This document shows positions 39,521 to 51,200 of a DNA stretch of 64,000 nt, one piece after another. The notes below the pieces were generated by a model. It searched no databases. It was not told the DNA's origin and saw only the letters and a list, made by a program, of their open reading frames with translations. The stretch's first letter is position 1; each line of letters opens with the position of its first letter. Position numbers and translations under genes: made by a program. The stretch is from Anadara kagoshimensis (taxonomy: Eukaryota; Mollusca; Bivalvia; Arcoida; Arcidae): assembly GCA_021292105.1 (NCBI GenBank), contig CM037870.1:15905234-15969233 (forward strand), written 5' to 3'.

Positions 39521-39650
39521 AAAAAAACCTAATATGGTAATAGATGATTTGTGATTTATTTGTCATGTTTAAAGGCTTGCAATGAACTTATTAATAAAAC
39601 ATTTTAAAGACATTCTTATTGGAGTAAATTTGCTCTCCTGATATACTGTA

Positions 39651-39930
39651 AAGCAAAAACAAACATACTAATCCATGTCCGAATCACAATCCAGAAGCAA
39701 AGTATAAAACTTTGGAACTGACAAGTTAGGTAAGGCACGTGAACTTCAACCAGGAAAGTGAGGCCGGGTGCTCCGGAGGGGTAAGCACCTCCTGTTTAGC
39801 TAGCTACACCCGCCACGTGGGTAATCAAAATTGTGTGAAAGGAACATGGAACTATGGGACGTCAAATATTTACAGAGCAATCCTGGACACAGAGACATCA
39901 AACTTATCTGTATTATACTGTGATGATGAC
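39651..39930 (-). mobile_element. 5'-truncated Penelope-like element copy
   Basis: Clean reverse complement of tail and last codons, from CAAACATACTAATCCATGTC to AGAGACATCAAACTTATC. Confidence 0.82.
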
Positions 39931-40129
39931 CATAAAATAAGTAATTTTTGAGGTGCTAATATTCTCATTGTTTTTGTGGCCAACCAGTCCCTGAAATTTT
40001 CTTGTTAACGAAATAGTATATATTACAAACTTGCCTTAAATAGAAACCGAAAACTAATAACCTACTTCCCCATGAAATAGTTTTTTTTAAACACTAAAAT
40101 TGGACAGCGCTGTTGATTCATTTATATTG

Positions 40130-40425
40130 CGAACCTAGGCTTACCAAGGTCTTCAAAAATTTTATGACAGTCATTACAATATTGTTGATAGGTATGATGC
40201 CTATGTATCCAAAATCATTTTGGATATATTTGACGTCCTATAGTTCATCCTCAGTTTTAATTACACATGTGGCTAAATTAGCTAGCTAAACAGGAGGTAC
40301 ATGCATTTGCTCTTCCGGAACACCCGGCCTCACTTCCCTGGTGGAAGTTCAAGTGTTCAAATTTATTTGTCATTTTTCAAACGTTGCTTTTGGAATTGTG
40401 ATTTAGACATGAACCAGTATATATA
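40130..40425 (+). mobile_element. 5'-truncated Penelope-like element copy
   Basis: Forward copy: CCTAGGCTTACCAAGGTC, ATATTGTTGATAGGTATGAT, CTTCCGGAACACCCGGCCTC and CCTGGTGGAAGTTCAAGTG. Confidence 0.78.
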
Positions 40426-40429
40426 ATCT

Positions 40430-41290
40430 TCTGTTTAATTTTACATAATTTTTTTTTTTACACTTTTGTAACTTTAACATTTTCTAGTCACAAATAGCTG
40501 AATGCCGATTGGCTCACTCACAAAAAATTAACGCAAGATGTCATACCTACTATTTATTTGTAAATATTTAAATGTATTTCTCTACTTTAAACTGAAGACT
40601 TTATGAGGAAGTAAGAATCAGATATATGCGGTTGGTACTGTTTGTGCAGTCGTGTAACTGCATGTACAAGCATACGCATGAACTGATATGTAGATTTGAG
40701 CTAGTTTTATAAGTAATTTGTTCGAATGTGTCGACTTTTTATATGATTACGAAAATCTATTTAATTAAATTACAAAGAGTTATTAAACTAATTAACCAAC
40801 AATTATAAATGAAAATATTATTAAGTATATTACTGTTAATTGGGAATTTTTTGTATGCCGAATGATTTTATTTTTGCGTAAATTTCGCGATGTTTGCAAG
40901 AAGCGAAAATCTAACTTCCGCAAATACTTCATTTTGATATGATTCGCCATATCCAACATCCGACGACTCGAACATAAAAGTACGCAAATATCTTAAAATT
41001 ACGATTTTCACGAAAAATAGCTTGTCGTCAACGCAAAAATTTCCCGATTTATGACATCGACACATCAACAACAGCTCAAAACATGTTGCTTAAACTTAAA
41101 CAATATATACATGTGATCACTGACCGAATTTTCCTCTTTTGTTCTTTAATAACAACTTGATAATTATTGCTTAATACTGGTGCTCCATACAAGTGCATAT
41201 GTGCATGACGGCTAAACTATACATTTTTGTTACACACGTATATACATGTAGTTGAAATTCCTCTGCATCATTTGTTTCTGTAATTTAAAA
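40430..41290. other. Intergenic DNA, nothing recognised
   Basis: AT-rich with no exon-like frame. A 67-codon minus frame (40868-41071) has no recognisable motif. Confidence 0.5.
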
Positions 41291-41291
41291 A

Positions 41292-41860
41292 TACAATACG
41301 GGCCTGTTGAAAGTTTAACACTGAGGTAACGAAAATGATTCGAATCTCGTCTTCGAAATAGCCAAAATGTGGATAACTAATGGTAAAAAACCTTCCGAGT
41401 TGAGGTAACTAATGGTGTTTAACGTCCTATTCCAGAATATTTCACTTATATCGAAACGTCGTCAGCTATATGAGAAGGTGCAGAGATATTGCCTGTGCGT
41501 TGCGCTGATGGCATTATACAGCAGGGTTCTTTATATTGTGCCAAGCCTATTGCGACAACGGAACTAGTTTATTTTAAGTTCCCATACGAAAAAACCGTGA
41601 TTTTCATTTCGTAATGCCGAGTACTTAACGAAAGAACAGTCAATACCCACTTTCAAGTCTTGGGTCAGACTCGGTCGGGGTTCGAACCCGCAACCACCCA
41701 CTTACAGAGCGAGCTCTCTACCAACTGAGTAACCGCAGTGGTAAAAATAGATAGAAACTGTCGATATATAATGTAGCTGATGAGGGACCGAGATGAGCTG
41801 CCTATTCTACACTAGTTTATTAGCTTAGTGTTAGTTAAACTTTCGACAAGTCGGTACTGT
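41292..41860. mobile_element. TIR element family 1, copy D, carrying a SINE
   Basis: Left end ACAATACGGGCCTGTTGAAA GTTTAACACT; right end inverted ACAGTACCGACTTGTCGAAA GTTTAAC. The interior is mostly the family II SINE (41415-41745), placed as in copy C. Confidence 0.7.
41415..41745 (-). mobile_element. tRNA-derived SINE, family II, nested in TIR element D
   Basis: Minus-strand tRNA-like head (TCAGTTGGTAGAGAGCTCGC; B box GGTTCGAACCCC) near 41735, body to GGACGTTAAACACC near 41415. Confidence 0.75.
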
Positions 41861-42086
41861 ATAACCATAACCAGAAGTACATAAATTAAATACTATTTTC
41901 ATGTACTTCTTTGATTACGTGATTTCATTCATGACACCATATAATTATTAACAGATCGTTTGTGATTAGGCTGACTTATCTGCCCTAACTATGGTATGGT
42001 ATTTTATATATCGATAGTGGCAATTAAAAAAAAAATAAACATACCATCATAAAGACAGATAATTCGGCCTATTATCTGATGCAATC

Positions 42087-42880
42087 ACAGTACAGACCTG
42101 TCGAAAATAACAAAAAGGAATCGAAGCTCAGCTGCCGAGTAGCCGAGATATGGATAGCTAGTGGTCGAAAAGCTGTCGAGAGATATATAGCAGCTGCCGA
42201 GAAGCTGTCAAGAGATATATAGCAGCTGCCGAGAAACTGTAGAGAGATATATAGCAGCTGCCGAGAAACTGTCGAGAGATATATAGCAGCTGCCGAGAAC
42301 CTGTCGAGAGATATATAGCAGCTGACGGGAACCTGTCGAGAGATATATAGCAGCTGCCGAGAAACTGTCAAGAGATATATAGCAGCTGCCGAGAAACTGT
42401 AGAGAGATATATAGCAGCTGCCGAGAAACTGTCGAGAGATATATAGCAGCTGCCGAGAAACTGTCGAGAGATAGATAGCAGCTGCCGAGAAACTGTCGAA
42501 AGATATATAGCAGCTGCCGAGAAACTGTCGAGAGATATATAGCAGCTGCCGAGAAACTGTCAAGAGATATATAGCAGCTGCCGAGAAACTGTAGAGAGAT
42601 ATATAGCAGCTGCCGGGATACTGTCGAGAGATATATAGCAGCTGCCGAGAAACTGTCGAGAGATAGATAGCAGCTGCCGAGAAACTGTCGAGAGATATAT
42701 AGCAGCTGCCGAGAAACTGTAGAGAGATATATAGCAGCTGCCGAGAAACTGTCAAGAGATATATAGCAGCTGCCGAGAAACTGTAGAGAGATATATAGCA
42801 GCTGCCGAGATATAGGTAACGAGGGGCCGAGATGAGCTGTTAATTCGGTCAGTTTAGTGTTAAACTTTAGACAGCACTGT
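42087..42880. mobile_element. TIR element family 1, copy E, filled by a minisatellite
   Basis: Left end ACAGTACAGACCTGTCGAAA; right end inverted ACAGTGCTGTCTAAAGTTTA ACACT. Between short unique flanks (GCCGAGTAGCCGAGATATGG; GGGGCCGAGATGAGCTGTTA) lies a 32-bp tandem array. Confidence 0.75.
42178..42810. repeat. 32-bp minisatellite, about 20 units
   Basis: Unit GAGAGATATATAGCAGCTGC then CGAGAAACTGTC, with a few substitutions (GTC/GTA, CGAG/CAAG). Because 32 is not a multiple of 3, each strand frame shows a 32-residue repeat, which explains the long spurious minus frames here. Confidence 0.95.
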
Positions 42881-43271
42881 AAAAAATTATAAACAAACAA
42901 CTTTGACCTGTGCAGTTGACCTTTAATTTAAATATTTATTATGGACGAATGCATTTATGTATTGGGATGGCATGGGTTTATTTTGTCTACATAATGAGAA
43001 CACTAATCATGTACATAGTGAACATATTATTAACTGCGAATCCTACCATTACCCATTATGAAGTGGTAGAGCCTTATAGATAAAAGGTCAAGCGGACAGG
43101 TCAATATTGTTTGTCTATGACTTCTGTGATACAAATAAAAGACAAGCTGATCTAAATACACAATCTCTCAAGAAGATAATGCAGTTTATTATTTCAGTTG
43201 TTTAATTGTTATGGTTGACAAATTAACCAGACGTTTATAACCTTAAGGTCCTCATAATCATACTCAACATA

Positions 43272-44014
43272 ATGGTGGAACTAAGTAACTCGAATTACTA
43301 CAGAAATCCCAGGAACATTTTATATAATGTCCATTTTTGGGGAATTTTGTTGATTTTTGTGTGTTCAATTATTGTAATCAGATATTCTAATTTAAAAATA
43401 ACGGAATCTGTACAAGATACACGTGAGTATTACTTATTTATTAAGAGTAAAATCTAGATAGGGCCATTAACCCCCCTCCCCCTTATTTTTTTTCAAATCA
43501 CACCATTGTTAAGGTTTTAATTGATCATATTACACTAAATAATTATGTTGTTGTATTTTAAAAAGGTTTTTAAAGTCTCCCTTCCAAAAAATGTCAAGGT
43601 TTATAACTACATGTATTGTCATGTACTATTTTAAATTTTAATAAAATAAAGCTTATACAAACTGAGAGCTTCAGTTTATGGTGAATTTATGTCATACATA
43701 AGTGTCACAATTTGATCATTCATGGACAATTTGTTGTTGTATACATGTGGCCTTTTTGTACTGGTACCTGGGGTGGGGTGCGCATCAATTCTCGAGAGAT
43801 GTAAAGGGCACGTCACGTTTCATCATGCGCAGTAGCTCTCGCCGCCAACTCGGACAAGTCTAAATGTGAGAAAATTTGTCATTTCACCAGTGTATGACAC
43901 TCCGATTTTCTCCACCATCTAAGAACACACCGTCTCGATATAAGTAAAAGAATTTTGACTGAGGCGTTTATGAAACCATTCCTGCATATCACTGTACTCT
44001 TACTGAGAAATTCA

Positions 44015-44061
<47 letters not shown>

Positions 44062-45048
44062 GTGTATATGACAATGTGTGTGTGTGTGTTTGTGTGTGTT
44101 ATTCATTTTCAACTTTTTAGGAAACACGATTAATACCTATTATAGCTTAAATTCGAATCCTGCTCGAGACAGATCCTAGTGTAAACAATTCGCTTGCCAT
44201 AGATCGATGGCTTTCTCCTGGCATTCGTCTTGACATAGGTTAAAGAATCTTGAGCCATAATTCCACACAAATATTTACGGTTTTTTTATTCGATTAAGTT
44301 ACCTTTTCAATTTAGTGTATCTAAAATGAAAACACTTTAAATACTTAAGTCCTAATATAGAATTGTATGTAAATGGCATGCAGAGTTGTAAACATTCATA
44401 CAATTAAATATTGAACTATGTACACTTTAAAAAACACAACACTAACGCCTTACAGTACAGACCTACCAAAAGTTTAACACATGAGCTAAGAAAAAGGAGC
44501 CAAAGTTGGTCTGTCGAGTGGCCGAAATGTAGTCCGAAGATGGTATGTTAGTTTTTATACCCCCCCCCCCTCCCCCAACTAGTTTGATGGGGATATATAG
44601 GAATCACCATGTTTGTCTGTCCGTGTAAAATCGTGTCCGAGAAATATCTCATCAAAGCTTTGGACGACTGTCATAAACTTCACAGGTCAAACGTTGTGGC
44701 ATGACCTTGAACCAAGGTCATATCAGAAAGGTTAAGGTCGCGGGAAAACTAAAAATGTTGGGGGAGGGGGGTATTTGGCTCTTAAGAGACAGTTCTAGTT
44801 GATATTGCTACATGTACTATCGTACAATAAAATATCATACCATTGTTAAGGCGGATAATTTAGCGTGGCCGATATATAGATAGCTAGTGGCCCGCTAAAA
44901 GCTATCGATTGATAGACAAAAGCTGTCGAGATATAGCAAAAGAAGAGCTGAGATGAGCTACTAAATCGGCAACAATTCATTGGCTAAGTGTTAAACTTCC
45001 GACATGTCTGTACTCTTAAAATACAAATGACCAAAATAATCTCAGCAT

Positions 45049-45087
<39 letters not shown>

Positions 45088-46720
45088 ATCGCCGTAAACA
45101 AAGTTTTTCAATATACCAGTATACCAATACGGGTATAAAGGAAGCATCCTTGTTCCTCTCCATGTCTATTTGTCACTAAGCACTACTGTATTTCCAGTAA
45201 TTCAGTGCACATAGAAAATGCAAGAATTAAGTCGTATTTTCCAACAAACTAACAAAAAATTGTCAAAACTTAATACAAAATATACTGACCTAATAGGAAA
45301 AAATATTTTTCATTCAGTAAAAAGTGAACTTAATTCTGTACATAGAGCAATTTTTGAATTTTTTAACAAAACAACAAATATGACTTTGTCAAAATTATCC
45401 CTTCTGTACCTTCTGACTTGGAACAACTATATACGTTATGCCATAATTGGAATATTCAAGATGGTCACACCTGAAAAAAAACCCGAACAACTATGACCTA
45501 CCTGACCCTAAATACCCGGATGTAACTTTGAATGAGGCCCATTTGGTGTATAAACGTGACCAATTTTCCAAAATTTTTGCAAAATTTCTCAATGTACAAG
45601 AGAACCGAACAATAATGGTTTTAATTAAAAATATATTTTGGTTAGGTCAGTGCATTTTAAATGCATTTGATTGATAATTTATTGGAAACATTTTCAATTA
45701 AAAGAAATAAATAACAAAAATCATGTGCACTCAATTTATGGAAATACAGTAGTCACTTAATGTATTAAAATTCTATGGTTTCTTTATTGTAGTGAAAAGA
45801 CTCAAGATTTCATATGGCAGATGACACATCCTACAACGCAAGTATATGCAGTTGTAAGTATACGAGAAAAGTATTTTCTACACGCCTTCACACTCCACTT
45901 ACATCATTTTAACAAAAATGACCTATTGATGGAAAACGTACTAAAGATTTGTCCAATGAAGTAGATGTTGCGTCTCAATTTCATGAAGACTGTTTGGCGG
46001 ATCATAAAATTATGAAATCCGCTTTAAAATGTGATCCACTGTGTACATTTCACTTGAACCAATAAATAGTTCTTTCACATGAACTCAAAAGCATTTCTTT
46101 GAACTTCTTTCTCATGAACTCATAAGTGGTTCTTTCACGTGAACCTAAAAAAACAGTTTTTTCACGTGAACAAATAAGCAGTTCTTTTACATGAACCTAT
46201 CTAAGCATTTCTAAATTGCCAACCTTGCTTTAACAGCTTATTATGCAGAAATGAGACTGTTGATGGCAAACCTTGTGGTACCCGTTAGATAAAAATCTCC
46301 AATTAGACTGGAGATAATACGCTTTTAGACTGTATATGTAGTTGCATCATTATGGTTCTTGTTCATGAAAAAATTCCATTTTTCTCTACTTTAATACATT
46401 TTGCTATCTATTTTGCAGATGGCCATGTATCGGTTTCATGATGATGTTTACGGGTATGCGGTGACAGTGATTGTTTACATGTAGAAAGGCGGATATAGGC
46501 GCGAGAAACACGAAGGATGTGGAAATGCGTGTATTGCATGATTTCTGTTCGTCAACTTTGATCATTCAGTCCAACGTTCCAGCTGTCATGAACGAGGAGT
46601 TTAAATAACTTATTTATTTGTCATTCGTTTTTCTCTAGTGAAATGAGAGGGAAGTTGATATGTATATATTCTAAATAAATTCTAAGAATTTTGCAATAAA
46701 ATTGTATGTTTACTAATGGT
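43272..46720 (+). CDS. Candidate small single-pass membrane protein gene
   Basis: Coding exon 43272-43422 begins MVELSNSNYYRNPRNILYN, has a hydrophobic span HFWGILLIFVCSIIVI, and ends at donor GTGAGT in phase 1. An acceptor at 45791-45792 (TTGTAG) continues in phase as LKRLKISYGR and stop (45822-45824), giving 60 residues. Non-coding splice sites follow (donor GTAAGT 45854, acceptor TTTTGCAG ending 46418) and AATAAA at about 46695. Not recognised as a known family. The intron holds TIR element F and microsatellites. The exon pairing is inference from phase and splice signals; it may not be a gene. Confidence 0.35.
43880..43985 (-). repeat. Dispersed repeat (CACTTATATCGAGA family)
   Basis: Minus strand TTTTACTTATATCGAGACGG then TGGTGGAGAAAATCGG. 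Related copies at 47400-47485 (plus), about 51840-51965 (minus) and 59385-59455 (plus). Confidence 0.5.
44017..44057. repeat. CT microsatellite, then GT-rich run
   Basis: About 20 CT units, followed by TG runs to 44100. Confidence 0.95.
44452..45014. mobile_element. TIR element family 1, copy F
   Basis: Left ACAGTACAGACCTACCAAAA GTTTAACAC; right inverted AGTACAGACATGTCGGAAGT TTAACACTT. The interior contains a TATACCCCC-type repeat (44558-44800) and family motifs such as GAGCTGAGATGAGCTACT. Confidence 0.72.
44558..44800. repeat. TATACCCCC-type dispersed repeat nested in TIR element F
   Basis: Starts with a long C-run, has TTTGTCTGTCCGTGTAAAAT, and ends GGGGGGTATTTGGCTC. Confidence 0.5.
45050..45087. 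repeat. CA microsatellite
   Basis: About 19 CA units. Confidence 0.95.
45218..45674 (+). other. Two overlapping short frames, unrecognised
   Basis: Frames 45218-45496 (MQELSRIFQQTNKKLSKLNT...) and 45447-45674 (...NNYDLPDPKYPDVTLNEAHL...) overlap around an A-run. I recognise neither. They could be remnants of one transposon or pseudogene frame, or chance frames. Confidence 0.2.
46050..46205. repeat. Degenerate minisatellite of about 30 bp
   Basis: Repeated AGTTCTTTCACATGAACTCA/GTTCTTTCACGTGAACC, about five units. Confidence 0.65.
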
Positions 46721-46771
46721 AGTGTTTGTTTGTTTGTTTGTTTTTTTTCATTTCTAAAGATGTTGTTGTTG

Positions 46772-47110
46772 TTGTTTTAATGTTGTTTAATTTGCATCAG
46801 CAATCTTTCAGTAATGTTTGCGACGAGAGCAAGATTTTAATACCTAAGTACAAGATCCTATATGCGTAAGATGTGCGAGTGTGGTTTGTGATCTGCGTTG
46901 CACCATCGTGAACTCAGCGAGACTTTAAGGCGGTAGCTCACAGAATTAGTATGTCACTCCCCCACTCAAAATATATTAAGAACGTGCGAAGCAGTCGATA
47001 TGCTACACTCCTAATACTGAGTCCAAGGCGAGGAAGCAGTATTTTAGACTTAAATGGCTCATGTGTTCGAACCCAAAACCTCTAAAGTATTACATTATAA
47101 TAATTAACTA
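46772..47110 (-). mobile_element. tRNA-derived SINE, family III, diverged copy
   Basis: Shares with 3876-4256 the stretches TTGCATCAGCAATCTTTCAG, GATGTGCGAGTGTG and GGTAGCTCACAGAATTAGTA. The tRNA-like head is decayed. Confidence 0.55.
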
Positions 47111-48023
47111 TGTAAACTGGCCTGGTTCTTTAGCCAACCGAGTAATGTTAACCCAATAATGTATGTACAATATGTATGGAATCTTGGAAAGAATATTAAT
47201 GACGTTACTAGTTCCGGGAATATGCGAAATCAAATTCTACACCTTTTGACAAAAATAGTTTCACAAGAACGTCGTCTTATATTTGTGTTATCTATAAACA
47301 CATGTACATGTATTAAGTGATTCTGAAGACGCTACGCTAGAATTATTTTAGGAATACCGTTCTCCTTCAACAATGTCAGGAGAGCGGAGTCGAGTAATGG
47401 TGATGTACGACCGATTCAAGATTGTTTCACTTATATCGAGAGGGTCAGTTCAAGGGTGGTGGAGCAAACCGGAGTTCCCATCGGCCTTTGGTAAACTAAA
47501 CTTCTCACACTACAATCTGTTCCAAGTGGAACGCGAACCTAGGAGCGAGTGGCGCTGTGATCCGGAAGCGCTCGCTTTAGCCCCCCCCCCAACAATGTAA
47601 TGATATAATGAGTTGAATACCAAAAAAATATAATCAATGTCGACAGACCAAACAAAAGAATAGAATAAAAAGAGGTATGTCACAATAATATATGTCTCGT
47701 ATAAGGATAATTCGGAAGAGAGGATGTAACCTACCATCCCATATCAGGATAAGCAGCTACACAATGTAAGTATATAAATACTCGACAATATAAGCAACCC
47801 ACTGGATGAACAGCTTCAATCAATCCAGAGATGGTTTTTCAAATGGATTAAAATCATAACTAATCAGTCTTGTTCTAGAGTTTCCAAAATTTTAAAATTA
47901 TATGCAGCCAAATTAAAAAAAATCCCACCTTAGATTTTTAGACGACGTGTGTAGAATCCATACATGATAAAATTATAAAAGGGTTATCAAGACAGCTTAT
48001 GTCCATGAGCCACCTGAGCAGGT

Positions 48024-48085
48024 GTGCGGAAGTCGGAAGTTGTCCCCCTTTGATTAGGCGCGGTAATTTCCGTTCGACTTCCGTA
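48024..48085 (+). promoter_or_regulatory. Candidate promoter with ETS-type sites
   Basis: GCGGAAGTCGGAAGT at 48026-48040 and the inverse ACTTCCG at 48077-48083 give three CGGAAGT cores in a locally GC-richer stretch, 100-165 bp upstream of the ADAM17-like ATG. ETS/GABP sites are common in housekeeping promoters. Inference only. Confidence 0.35.
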
Positions 48086-48189
48086 TTATTATTAGCAACT
48101 GATTAGTGATAATGATTTTGAAGTATTTATCCCTGGATTAATTGCTACTGTAAATAATCTGCTAGAAAAGTCATGTCAGATGAAAAAAC

Positions 48190-48244
48190 ATGAGAAAAAT
48201 CGCGTTATGTCTGGCAGTATTTGTTATAACAAGTGTCTGCTGGG
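48190..48244 (+). CDS. ADAM17: ADAM17-like exon 1: signal peptide
   Basis: MRKIALCLAVFVITSVCWG with a basic start and hydrophobic core. Donor GTAAGA at 48245, phase 1. Confidence 0.75.
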
Positions 48245-51200
48245 GTAAGAAACTTTCAATTTTGTGTTTCAAAACTTTTCTTCGGGTATTTGCTTACATA
48301 ACACCAAAACACATTCTTTTAAATCCAAAACATAACATTCCCCAGATAACAAATAGTCGTATTCTTTAGTTATTTGACCACAAAAAATTAATATATGTGC
48401 ACAAGTGCGTGTTAAGTTTTAAAAATGTGAAAGTTAAAAATTGGTTGATTTTTAAAATGAATGAAATTATAGTGAATATAAATATTTATAAAACTCTGAT
48501 AAAAGTAGGAAAAAATTTCAGAATGAGAATGGTTATTGCCCTTATTATTTGTTATTGCCATGTATGCTTATTTCATATATGTGTGCTATATAACAGTTGG
48601 AATAACTTCAATACACCAGTTTAGTGATGTAACAGGAGGGAGGAAACACCAGAAAAAAACCACTTCCTCACCGAATGCCCTGGCTGAGGATCGAACCCGG
48701 CCCTCCCGGGTGAAAAGCGAGCGTTCTACCACAAGGCTAAAAGATCCGGACCAGAAAGTCTGGCAGTAAATCATTCTATTATATCTACTACATGTATATA
48801 GTATACACAACACAACAATACTACGACTAGCTGAGTAGCTCAGTCCTGCTACAGTGATAAATTATAAATAAAGTGGTTATAATGTGTTATTACTCTGTAT
48901 TTTTTATACCTGTATTTTATAATATACATGTACATGGACTTTATAACTTTATAATTAGCTATAAATACATCAGTTTAGTGATAATTAAAGTAAAAAAGAA
49001 AAGAAATTTGCCATCTTTAAATTTGTGTCAAATTCACATGAATTTTCCCGCAATACGTCGTCATATTGAAACTCGAATGAAACAGGACGTGAGATCATTT
49101 TCTTTCCGGAGATTCTGCCACTATCTGGTGCACCACTGTTAACAGTGTAAAAACAGAGAATGTGTATGTCTGTAACTTAAATTTTCGTATTATTTCCATA
49201 TTTTTCCTAAGGAATATAGAAAAGTAGATTAAAGTTTCAAAAGGTTTGACCTAGTAAATAATCTGCATTTGGCCTATGCTGAAATTTGAATAAAAGCTTC
49301 TGTCATAGAACTTTGTTGGCTGTGCTTTAAATTCTTAACGGTCTCAGCATCAGCCATATTAATTAAAGTATAAAGAAAAGAAATTTCTCATTTTCCCCCA
49401 GGTCGGATAGTTTTTGAAATCCACCTAATCTTCCGAAAAATTCAAACAAAACAAACAACATTTATCATACATAATACTTTTCTTATTTGTGTCATAATTT
49501 TGTTGCTTTATGAATTTTTTCTCTCATTCATATTTTAGGAGAAGCAAGGAAAAGACTTGCTTACTTTGAAACCTTGAAGAGGTCGGATATCTATTCAAGA
49601 ATCAAGAGAAGTGCTAGTTTGAATCCCAGAGACCATTTACATGAAGTCTGGTTTGCATCTTTTGGCAGGTATGGTATATAAAATACTTAATCTTCATGCA
49701 AGCTAAGCTGCTGTTTTGATAGCCCTTGTTATCCCCCCCACCCCCATCACTGTAAATGTGGAGCTGGGTATATGGAATTACCTTCATGTGCATTATTGCT
49801 TCCACATCAGAGCTATCTCTCAATTTTAACTTTGAAAATAACCATTCAAATAGCCAAAATTGTGAAAAAGAAATTATTGTAATAAAATGTAAATCTAAAA
49901 CGCATGAAACATATTTAACCTAAAACTAATATAAATTAGTTGTGCTTGTTTCCAGATTGATTTTTGACATGAATTTATTTTGATTTTGATTGATTTCACC
50001 CCATTATAGTCAGTTTTTAAAGTCTTTTTTTTTGAACTTGTGAAAAGGTTCATTCACGTTTATCCAACATTTGAAAAATCACTATTCACACTTATCCAAC
50101 ATTGGGTTTACGCACCATTGCTTTAAGATATTTTTTACCTGTAGTGTGATCAGTTAGTTTCCCCTACCAGAATAAAAGTGCCTTTAATTAAAAAGTATGT
50201 AATAACATGTCATATTTTTACTGAAAGTTTAAAATAGCCAAAATTTTAACTTATATTGAATAAATATGTTAAATTTTAGAAATTCAAGTTTTTTTCCTAC
50301 CTTAATAAATTTCAATAAAGTTATATTAAAGAATAATTATATTTATTCTTAATTGAGATTTAAAATAACTATAAATAAGAATAAATATGTCACTTTTTAG
50401 TAATTAAATTTTTTTCCCTACCTAACTAAATTTTGATAACGTAACTTTTTGACAAATAAATATGAATTTTTCTCAAATGTATTCATTAATTTATTCTTTC
50501 ATATATTTTCCACCATGGAGTGATTAGAGGTTGGATTGATTGAGAAATTGATTATATTGCTTAATCATTTGAATTTCATGCGTATCTTAAAAAAATATCA
50601 CAAAGTAATAGTGGTTTTAAAAATGATGTTACAGTTAAAAATGTGACACCTGTTTGATGCTTTAACCGAATGGAAAAATAAAATATATACTTAATAAAGG
50701 TTATGTTCTTGGAATATCTTTTTTTCCAAAGTAGAGCATATTTGGGATTTTTTCCAATAAGGTTCCTTTCTTGCAATGTTTTTTTCCAAAATGGAGAATA
50801 TTTTGTATATTTTCCAATTGGATTTTTTTTGGTTCTGAAATGGAGCATAATTTGGATATTTTTTTTTAAATAAAAGTTATTTTGAATTTTCTTCCTATAA
50901 TATTTTTGATATTTTTTCCAAAATAATTAAGTTGGATTTTTTAAAAAAAAAATTTTAAAAACAATAAAAAATAAATCAATAAATAAATTAACAATTCAAA
51001 ATAAAACTTCAGTTTTCATTTTACAAGGGACCCGGCTTCACAATCATTCCATTACTAAGATTTTCCTAAACTTATATTTAGCGAATTTTGACAGTCGTTG
51101 GAACATAGAATAAACATTTTTGACAAAGGTTTATGTGATCTTCAAAATCACAAATTAAACTCCAGGGTATTTTAAAATTTACCAAAATCATTAATGTATC

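Noticed and set aside
42178-42810. Regular 32-bp repeats resembling a CRISPR array
   Set aside because: Units are directly adjoining with no spacers, and the surroundings are an animal genome.
42072-42900. Two long minus-strand frames (227 and 230 codons) with a 32-residue repeat
   Set aside because: They are the 32-bp minisatellite read in two frames; the period forces a 32-residue repeat and the lack of stops is a property of the unit.
43879-44127. 82-codon minus frame with RERERER run
   Set aside because: Reads through the CT microsatellite.
48586-48813. 75-codon frames on both strands
   Set aside because: Lie across a tRNA-derived SINE fragment.
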